A stretch of 64,000 bases of DNA from Monoplex corrugatus (Eukaryota > Mollusca > Gastropoda > Littorinimorpha > Ranellidae): contig JAPXFY010000016.1 of NCBI GenBank assembly GCA_030674185.1, positions 50,781,250 to 50,845,249 on the forward strand, written 5' to 3'. Within the stretch, counting starts at the first letter, position 1. Each line of letters starts with the position of its first letter. The notes beneath the pieces are model-generated. The model was not told the DNA's origin. It did no database searches and saw only the letters and a program-made list of their open reading frames with translations. The position numbers and the translations under genes are program-made. Below are positions 56,801-64,000 of the stretch, in pieces.

Positions 56801-59800
56801 TTAAGCTATTCAGAATGATATTATGAATTCCAATGCAAATCTGATTTCCTATGCTATGCAAAGTACACTTTTAAGCTATTCAGAATGATTTTATGAATTC
56901 TAATGCAAATTTGATCTCCTACACTATGCAACATACACTTTTAAGCTGATCCCACTCAAGTTCCATTTAGACAATCCTCAGCACATTAGCTAAAATTAAA
57001 TCCAACATCAGTGCAAGTTCAATGCATGTACATAAAATACAAACATTTGAATTCTAATTTTATCAATTAAACCCTATGCTAGTACTCATGAAATTATCAT
57101 AAAACTCACCTAACAACTCTAGTATGGTGGTAAAATCAGATCCTATATCAGTGATGTTATGAAAATACAAAATCTACACTTCTTCTTCTTCTTCTCCCTT
57201 CACTCTGAAGAGTCATTGGGGTGCTGCATTAAACAATTTTTCACAACATCCGTGCAACTTTGTCGTTGTGTGCCAAAGCCTGGGTCTCTGCAAATGGTTT
57301 CTCAGTCCATTTGCAATGTTGTCAATCCATCAGGGTTTTTTCCTGTCTTCTCCTCCATCTACCTCCTTTAACAGTTCCCTGGAGGACAGATTAAGCAAGG
57401 CAAATGGATCTTGTTTTGTGGCCATACCAATGTGATTTTCTTTCTTAACTGAAGTCAGCAAATTTTTGTCCAATGTGCTGCTTGATGGTTTGGCACACTT
57501 GTTCTTTGGTGATATGATCAGTGTATCTAATGTTTAGTACCTTGCCATGACATTTCATTTCCATGGCTTGGATTTATCTGTCTAAATCAGTTGTAAATGT
57601 CCGTGGCTTGCATGGATACAGGAAGATGGAATATACTAGTGCATATAAGAGCTGATCTTTGTTTCATGGAGATGTTCTTGTCTTTCCAAACACATGTCAG
57701 CCTGGACAGTGCTGGTGTCTCTGCTGCTCTCAAGAGGATTTCTGGTTTAGATTCCTCACTGTCAACAATGGATCACAAATAAATGAACTACTGAACCAGT
57801 TTGCAGCTTCAACCCATGGACAGTTATATCAATAGTGATGGTGGTATTATGGCTGGCCATCAATTTGGTCTGCTTGGCGCTGATTTCCATGCCATATCTT
57901 AGTAATGTTTTGTTTATGTTTTAACAAGCTTTGCAAGTTTTTGTTCATTGCCTGCCAGGCCATCACTGTCATCACAAAGCAAAGGTTTGTGATGGTTCCT
58001 CCTCCACTGCTGTCAGGATGTGCTCCAGGAATATGTTGGAAAGTGTTGGGAGACAGAAGGCAGACCTGACAAACTCTAACTAAAGTATGGAACCACTCTC
58101 CAATACCATCCTAAATTAGTACAGCATAATTGCTGGATGGTGTTGATTAGTTTTTGCCAGATGTTAAGTTAAAATCTTTGTACAACGCAAACAATAAATC
58201 CTGTGCTGGTATAAATGTCAGTAAAACTAAGTCACTTATGCTACAAAGATAAAATGAAATCTTAATTCAATGAAGAAAAAATTATGTGTATCTGCACCTT
58301 TGTGATTCACAGACACGCTGACAGAGAGACAGAGACTGACAGAGAGAAAATGGAAAAAAATGTTTATGTCTAAATTTTTCAATGTAAATGAACAAGCATT
58401 GCTAATCAAAGATTAGATATGCATGGTGAATGACGACAGCCACTACCTTCACCTTTACAAGCATGAAGTATAGAAAAAAAGCAGGCAAAGGAAGAAGAAG
58501 AACAACAGCTCCCATTGTTTGTTCATTTCCCCTTAATTTTAATAACAAAATTCTGTTCACACAAGACAGATATCTTGCTTTCAAAAAGATTTACAAATAC
58601 ATGAAATATATACATAATCCCAGACAATGGTCTAACTACGCTAGATCTCCAGAACTCTCTATTTTCCCACACCTTCTGACAAGTTTACCATAACTGTGAT
58701 AATGACACTGACCAGTTTCAGTGGACATCAGGACAAACATTTCACCCACACAAGGTACAAACTTGTCAGTAAAAAATACCATATCCCTACTGAACAATTT
58801 CTGGTCATTTCGAGCTGTCACGACACAAATAATGGATCTACATGTAGTCTATTCGAGCTTACACACTCAACAAGACTTAAAAGTCCACATCTGTTAAAGA
58901 TTCATTGACAAACAGGTGATAATTTCTTGTGGCTACATACCCATCCACAACCATACATCACCGATCCATATCCCTTTTAAAAAACAGCAATCAGTGATGA
59001 ACTAATATTGCAACTAACATTAAAATGACCAAAGTATCTATTCATCTTTCTAACTGCCATACTGATCCTCTATGTATAACTACAATAGGACTCCTTTCAT
59101 TACAAAGCCAAAACTTTCTTACACCCAACATTGTCACTGCTCATGTGCTTGTAGTGCCAATGGTGTGGTTTAGAAGACCAAATTAGTTTATTAGATGCAC
59201 TGTGCAGTGTACAGAAATGGAACAGAAAGGGGTGGGGTGGGGGTGGGAAACTGTGGAACAGAGGATGTGTAAAGGTTAACCAGGCAGGGGGATGGAAGAT
59301 AGGGGCAGAAAGGGAGAAACAACATTTCATAGTATGATTAACATTTGTGGATGGTGCTATCATTGAATGATTCTGTTTCAAAGTGAATGATGCTCAGCTT
59401 TTTGACAATGGCAATGACATCTTCAATGTTGATATGTTTATCCGTAAGCAGCAGTTTGAAACAATGTTTACCAATATTTTAGTGAATTAATGTTTTACTA
59501 AAGTATGTGAAATAACAAGCATACTTTCTCCATTTTTTTTGCAAATGCTTACCTAAATAATCAAACACAAAATCCAAAAGCAAAGACAAAGTTACATGGA
59601 TATTCGCTGTTTACAGGCATTTTAATAAATGAACTGTATAAAAATTTACTGTCACTTCTCTATTTTATCACCACATTGATATTCCTTTTGTAGGTTTTTA
59701 ATATTATTTGTTTGTCATCATACATAAAAAAAAAATTGTAAAAATTCCATGGACATTGCCAATGATGTGTTACTGACAAGAACACCTAACGGCCAAGCTT

Positions 59801-60855
59801 CTCTCTCCTGTTATTCCACAATATTAAGTTGCATTTTAATTAAGGAATTGAATGGTAGATGCAAGAATTCTTCTCTGCCATATATCACTATCTGAATTAT
59901 TCAACAAAAAAATCTGTGTTACTGATACATCATTCTCAAACCATCTTTGATATTACCCCTATTGGAATTATTTAATATAAAATATGAGATACAAATCATT
60001 CTCAAAACATCTCTAAAACACAAGTAATCACTACCCTGATTACAACACAATTACTAGTACTTAAGAATAACCACACTGTCAACCCAAAATTAATCCTTAC
60101 CACAGTACCAACTGAAAATAAACCCTTTCCAAACTTCAAACAAAATCAGAAACTATCAAACTTTCAACAAAGTCACCACTTTCAACCAACTAAACTACTA
60201 CAGAACATCAAAACAAATTAAGCATTCCCACAGAATCAACAATCCAGGAAGCCAAGTGTCTGCCTACCCTTGCCATTCTTTAAGCAGTTGTGTTTTAGGG
60301 AGTGGTGCCCAGGAAGGAAAAGGCGGTGGTAGGAGTTAGCATTGTGCATTAAAACCTGCACTAAGTGCTAACAATACAACAGTTATCTTCACCCAACACC
60401 CACTCCACAATTATTGAAAGAACCCTACAACATCATTGCCACTTCTTCTACAAATCACAAAGGGTAGTTGTCATCAACTATCACCCAGTTCCACTATTCA
60501 AGGAACTCACTCCAACATCTAAACAGCCTGATCCAACATCTACCACTATCTCTACAAACCACAGAGAACAAGTCAAACATAGTGCCAACAGTCCAGGTTA
60601 GTGAATAGAAAAATGGCTTGCAATCAACCAGCCCTGCAGAACAAGAAGAAGAGGAGGAGGAAGAAGAAGAACCAAGTGGAGTTGTCCACAGCAGACAAAG
60701 CAGTAAGCAGGCAGGCTGGCCGTGACGGGTGCAGCGTGAAGTGAAGGTTGTCCATGGACAATCATGTGAGCCACTCACCTGGTAGGCCGGGATGGTGCGT
60801 TCGTTCAGATTGCCCAGGCTCTTGGATTTCATGGGCCAGCGCTGAGTCGGGGTGG
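48222..60855 (-). CDS. unidentified multi-exon gene, 3' part
   Basis: Three exons are supported by splice sites, open frame, higher GC than their surroundings and non-repetitive protein: 60855-60779, 53418-53143 and 48490-48222 (with stop). I do not recognise the family. The visible protein is hydrophilic, rich in Ser, Pro, Gly, Asn and Arg, with MKSKSLGNLNERTIPAY, MDTEAERNRLLARNGYTYQ, a Tyr/Ser/Gly/Gln stretch, and a basic C-terminal segment MRLRQIEMRENHAFVFS. No membrane segment or catalytic domain is visible. It could be the cytoplasmic tail of a membrane protein or the end of a scaffold protein. Exons one and two join in phase 0. The last exon needs one base from a preceding exon, so at least one small exon of length 3n+1 is missing between 48491 and 53142. 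The 5' exons lie beyond 60855 and possibly outside the window. Confidence 0.7.
48500..48652. repeat. CA-rich microsatellite before the last exon of the unidentified gene
   Basis: CA and CGCA runs begin ten bases upstream of the exon acceptor (48491), so they form the TG-rich pyrimidine region of that splice site. Confidence 0.9.
51376..51556. repeat. (TG)n array
   Basis: Pure TG to 51447, then interrupted to 51556. Confidence 0.93.
51680..51775. repeat. C run, T run, then (TG)n
   Basis: CCCCCCCCCCCC, TTTTT and about 37 TG units. Confidence 0.95.
52140..52260. repeat. tandem repeat, three units of about 40 bp
   Basis: AAAAAAGAATGCGTTTAATC, AAAAAAGAATGCACTTAATC and AAAAAAGAATGTACTTAATC recur with TGAATGGATTAATCAAAT between them. 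Confidence 0.75.
52515..52700. repeat. tandem repeat, five units of about 36 bp
   Basis: The unit TTACTCACAAAAGTCTTTAA followed by ATTTTCAGCACTTGGC repeats with small changes about five times in an intron of the unidentified gene. Confidence 0.85.
53143..53418 (-). CDS. unidentified gene, internal exon b
   Basis: It has 92 codons in phase 0 at both ends, acceptor TTGTTTTTTCAG and donor GTAAGC. The exon is clearly GC-richer than the flanking intron. It encodes RNKLSRKPLAGTGVG, then RSMSGMMDTEAERNRLLARN and a low-complexity run with repeated Ser, Gly, Tyr and Gln. No domain was recognised. Confidence 0.75.
53830..53903. repeat. (CAT)n/(GAT)n inverted trinucleotide array
   Basis: CAT units and then GAT units form a potential hairpin. 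Confidence 0.9.
53910..56734. other. intron of the unidentified gene, nothing coding recognised
   Basis: AT-rich sequence. A plus-strand open stretch at 55201-55614 lacks any family resemblance and has intron-like composition. Confidence 0.5.
54708..54770. repeat. (CA)n microsatellite
   Basis: Interrupted CA repeats. Confidence 0.85.
56735..56947. repeat. tandem repeat, three units of about 70 bp
   Basis: Three units carry TCAGAATGATATTATGAATT, CAATGCAAATCTGATTTCCT and ATACACTTTTAAGCT-like ends. The first is the most diverged. Confidence 0.8.
57172..58090 (-). mobile_element. decayed RTE-type LINE remnant
   Basis: No long frame remains, but translating the minus strand piecewise gives typical RTE tail motifs in order: GMEISAKQTKLM near 57890, VWKDKNISMKQ-like near 57680, KVLNIRYTDHITKEQVCQTI near 57530, KSHWYGHKTRS near 57430, LQGTVKGGR near 57370. 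A GAA-type tail follows (CTTCTTCTT on the plus strand at 57178-57195). Several stops and shifts show it is old. It lies in an intron of the unidentified gene. Confidence 0.72.
60779..60855 (-). CDS. unidentified gene, internal exon a
   Basis: The acceptor is TGTGTCTGTGCCCCTCAG and the donor is GTGAGT. It encodes TPTQRWPMKSKSLGNLNERT then IPAYQ, entering after one base of a split codon and leaving in phase 0. It sits in a GC-rich neighbourhood. Confidence 0.65.
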
Positions 60856-63359
60856 CTGAGGGGCACAGACACACACACTCTGAGACTGAGGCCTGGTCGG
60901 GGAGGTGGGGAATGCGGAGAAGGGTGGAGAGGAGGAAGGGATGCGGAAAGAGTTGGCAGAGAAAGAGAGTGGGGAATACTGAGGAAGGCTGGAGGAGAGA
61001 GGAGCACGAACAGAAAAGCGAGAGGAGCGCTGGGGGAGCAGGCTGGAGTAGGGGTTGGCCATGGATGTTGCTGACTGTTTGGTTTTGTGAGCAGAACAAG
61101 GAGCAGATAAAGGACCAGGGGCACACTGAACATGGCTGCCAAAGTTCAGAGATGCTGAGCTGACATCGGTTCTCTCCCTCCTCCCACCACCCTCCTCTTC
61201 CTCCTTTCCTTGCCCTCCGTCATCAGGGGTGGGGGGAGGTCAAATGGTAAGGAAATGGTGCTTGGGGACAGTGGGGGATTAGCAAGGTGAGAATCAGCAG
61301 TGAGAGCAAGCGCAGGTTGAGCAGGGTTAGCGTTGAGGGCAAGCGCAGGGTGAGAGACCAGAGAAACGGCAGTACACTGAGAAGGGCGAGTATGCTGGCA
61401 GTGAACAGAAAGTGGCAGGTTAGGGTTAGGGTTAGAGTGACAGTGACAGTGAGGGTGAGAGTGTGCATGAAGTGAGTCAGTGGCTGGGGCCGTGCTGGCA
61501 GGCTGTTAGGGCCGGCGTGGCGGTCGTTGCCCTGCAACCCAGCACACAGCAATCCGTGCAAGTGGTTACATGGGTTGATTAGCTTACAGTGCCCATGGCA
61601 GTACGGTGGGTACAATACACAGCCTCTGCATCTTCCAATCTGTACATCTTCCACCTCTCCCTCTGTTATTACTTTTCACAGCTTAGCCATTACATAAAGC
61701 TGGTGTAATACTTACTCTACACATAGTGTGCCACCATCTCCTTCTGTTCAGTTTTATTACTATTGCATCACAACTCTGTCATATTCTGGTGCAATACAAC
61801 ACAGCATACATGGTTTTCCACATTTTCCCTGCCTCTATTCAATGTTAACTCTAATCACACCCAGGCCATACGCATTATATTAGGTAGGTGCAAACGCAGC
61901 ACACAAGCATCTTCTTAAACCTGTTCCCTAGTTTTCACAAATTAAAATAGCACTGCCATCCCGATAATCTGCACACATATCCCCCCCCCCCCCCCCCCCC
62001 CCCCCCGCAATAAAAATAATGTCCAATGAAGCTGCGAGATATGTGGAATAAGGTGGTACAGATTTGACTCCACTCCGGTCAGTTTAGTTTTAAGTAAGTT
62101 TTATGTGGTCCTTTAGCTGTTACAACCCTGAACAGGGCCAGGCACTCCCTTGCAGCTGGGTGGACTGGAAACTGTATGCATATGGTGGCTCTTTTCTTAT
62201 CCACTCCATCATCTTCACCCTAACACTTTTCAATCGTTCATAATCACTGAAGTCCATGCAATCTAACAGGGTAACATATGTTGCTGTCTTAATCCAAGCT
62301 TCTTTCTCCATCTAGTCAGTGTTACTGGTAACACATACCTGCTATATTTATGTGTTTTTGTTGTTGTTTTTTGTGTGTTATTTTGTTTTGGTCTCTATCT
62401 CAACACAGTTCTAAACTTCTGAAGACCAATGTGGTATGTTACAATTAATTCAAAGTTTGGTTAAGAAAGAATCATACACATACAAACTCAGATACCTTCT
62501 CCCAAAAGTCAAGCATTACCAGTGCATCAAAGAGAAAAACAGAAAGTACAAAAGATACACAGACGTTTAGTTTAAAAAAAAAAAAAAGAAAGATATACAG
62601 TAATGCCGAACTCTCAAAGACCCCTGAGCACTTCAACAGACTACAAGAATAACACATCATCGTATACATTCATCCCAAATCATACACTGTAACAAGCCAC
62701 ACATCAACATATTCATACAACATCATGAACAATGAACAAATTGATTCACGGGACAAAAACATCACTGAAGAAAAGGGGGGGTGGGGGTGGGAAGAAGGGA
62801 GGGGAAGGGGTTGGAGACAAACCAACAATTCATGTTGTCTACAGGCTATAGCCCAGATGACTTACTAAGGCCATCATCTGAGGACTAGAAATGCAACAAA
62901 TACAAAGTATGTGTAATCAGTTAAAAAAACAACAACACCAAAACAAAAATGCAACAATAAAAAACCTGTTCCGCAAAGTATCACTTATTGCACTAAAAAT
63001 GTATTTCTACAAAAACAAAACAAAACATATTAATGGAGCAAAAAAATCTTCAATTCAAAACATTCTCTGACAGATAAATGGGGGTATAAAAACAATAAAA
63101 CCAACTGTCTAAACCAGTGATAATACCAAACGCACATCTAAACCTGTTAGTACAATTAGATAAAGCCAAAACACCCCAAAATATTTCTTAGAGAAACAAA
63201 ATGAAAAATCCCAAACAAAGTAATATGCAAGAGACACTGAGAAATCATCAAACACATTTCTGTATAAATACCACCACTTGCTGTTCATGTCCTTATTTCA
63301 CTCTCTTCCCCCCCCCCCCCCCCCCCCCCCCCCCATCTGTTATTGTTACTTTTATTTTT
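60856..63359. other. upstream part of the unidentified gene, exons not resolved
   Basis: 60856-61660 is GC-richer than the rest of the window and includes purine-rich GAGAGG/AGGAGG tracts and two TTAGGG-like units (61423-61436). A possible acceptor GTGCTGGGTTGCAG on the minus strand precedes GNDRHAGPNSLPARPQPLTH (61530-61470), but I found no matching donor. The rest is AT-rich without a clear exon. Confidence 0.4.
61979..62006. repeat. C homopolymer
   Basis: An almost pure run of about 26 C. Similar runs lie at 63309-63334 and 9651-9668. Confidence 0.95.
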
Positions 63360-64000
63360 GTTTAAAGCCCAGCCGACTGAATAGAGCCATATCAGGGCTA
63401 TAACCTGTTTCAAAACATACACAAATACTTCAACAGGAAAAAAAGAAAAGAAAAGAAAAGAAAATTAAGTACACATATCAATGCATTCATGCACATAATC
63501 TAAGGAGAAGCCCCTGGCATTGACCACTCCGTCCAATTTATCACACAGGGGGTTTAAAAAACATACCTGAGTACAAATTAAACAGAACTAAGGATACTAA
63601 AACACATCAAAATGAACTGAAATAACAAACACAAAGGATCAACAGAAAGAAAACAAAAACTGTAAAATCAAGTAAACAAAAGGGAACAGGAATTCCAAAG
63701 AGTACATCATTCCTGTTGTTAACACTTCACTGTTTTAATGAAATTACTCATGTCCTTAAACTATGATAAAGAAACAATGTGACTCATGAATGAATGAATG
63801 AATGTGTGTGTGTGTGTGTGTGTGTGTTCGTTCGTTGCTTGATTTAACGTCTTTTCACTATAAGTGATATTAGACGGGGAAAAATGGCATGGAGGATGAA
63901 ATAAGGGGGGGGGGGGGGTGTGGAGGGGAGAGGGGAACAGAGTAAGGGACGTAAAAAAAATTACAAGGAAGCGGCAAGGTCTTAAGAAAAAGGATATGGA
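63360..64000. repeat. dispersed repeat family D, copy cut by the window end
   Basis: AAAGCCCAGCCGACTGAATA, GAGCCATATCAGGGCTATAA, GGCATTGACCACTCCGTCCA and GGATACTAAAACAC follow the order of the copies at 1155 and 2330. A GT microsatellite, TTCGTTCGTTGCTTGATTTA and a G-rich run follow. This style of repeat is familiar from gastropod sequence. Confidence 0.6.
63801..63827. repeat. (GT)n preceded by (GAAT)n
   Basis: GAATGAATGAATGAATG followed by GT units lies inside the terminal family D copy. Confidence 0.9.

Noticed and set aside
60248..60339. Candidate minus-strand exon after GTGCAG, open for 29 codons, donor GTAGGC
   Set aside because: It would leave phase 1, which puts exon 53418-53143 into a frame with an early stop. 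No family resemblance.
60762..61142. Minus-strand frame starting MFSVPLVLYLLLVLLTKPNS, looks like a signal peptide
   Set aside because: It is out of frame with the supported exon 60855-60779 and consists of CT-rich sequence afterwards. No donor found.
61420..61438. TTAGGG-like units suggesting an interstitial telomere
   Set aside because: Barely two and a half units grading into GTGACA-type repeats. Chance or local slippage is enough.
61223..61654. Cys-containing minus-strand frame that could be an EGF-like exon
   Set aside because: Cysteine spacing does not fit EGF, and half the frame is a low-complexity TLTLTL run. Only a weak acceptor inside.
62120..62311. Minus-strand 63-codon frame starting MEKEAWIKTATY
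   Set aside because: Reads plausibly but has no relative I know. Its end overlaps sequence resembling a dispersed repeat (ACAACCCTGAACAGGGCCAG).

Overview
This is eukaryotic, animal nuclear DNA. It is AT-rich and intron-rich, crowded with microsatellites, tRNA-derived SINEs, several lineages of non-LTR retrotransposons, a piggyBac derivative and foldback MITEs. Protein similarity and a short-repeat vocabulary that I associate with molluscs (for example the repeat whose head reads 'aaagcccagccgactgaatagagccatatcagggct' in pieces near 63365) suggest a mollusc, most likely a caenogastropod snail. That placement is inference. Nothing in the window looks bacterial, and there is no operon, CRISPR array or intact RNA gene that I can support.

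Host genes. (1) The minus strand from 22693 down to 5812 carries a complete seven-exon gene for a 256-residue short-chain dehydrogenase of the 15-hydroxyprostaglandin dehydrogenase (HPGD) type. All splice sites and codon phases join cleanly and the catalytic residues are present. (2) The plus strand from about 28369 (tentative first exon) or 29961 (secure) to 33984 carries the Wnt/beta-catenin co-activator pygopus, with a complete C-terminal PHD finger split over two exons and an NPF motif upstream. The larger exon has an apparent one-base frameshift in a C-rich run. HPGD and pygopus are arranged head to head. (3) The minus strand from 60855 to 48222 carries at least three exons, including the stop-codon exon, of a gene I cannot name. 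Its visible product is a basic, Ser/Pro/Gly-rich tail. It converges on pygopus.

Layout. 1-5.8 kb: region downstream of HPGD, with copies of one dispersed repeat, a tRNA-Leu-like SINE and an unusual cluster of the palindrome GTAGGCCTAC. 5.8-22.7 kb: HPGD exons; the introns hold two SINE families, three foldback MITEs, a minisatellite of about 870 bp, tandem duplications, an RTE-type LINE with an open reverse transcriptase and a second LINE fragment of another lineage. 22.7-29.9 kb: shared 5' region and putative pygopus intron 1, with a CR1/L2-like LINE on the minus strand. 29.9-34 kb: pygopus, whose last intron contains an internally deleted piggyBac element with TTAA ends. 34-48.2 kb: convergent intergenic or 3'-UTR sequence, largely featureless apart from repeats. 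48.2-60.9 kb: the unidentified gene, with a decayed RTE copy in its intron. 60.9-64 kb: further upstream sequence with simple repeats and another copy of the dispersed repeat, cut by the window end.

The genes do not form a pathway that the sequence itself demonstrates. I found no convincing new molecular system. The items most worth following are the foldback MITE family and its nested insertion, the palindrome cluster, the pygopus frameshift, the internally deleted piggyBac element and the unidentified gene.
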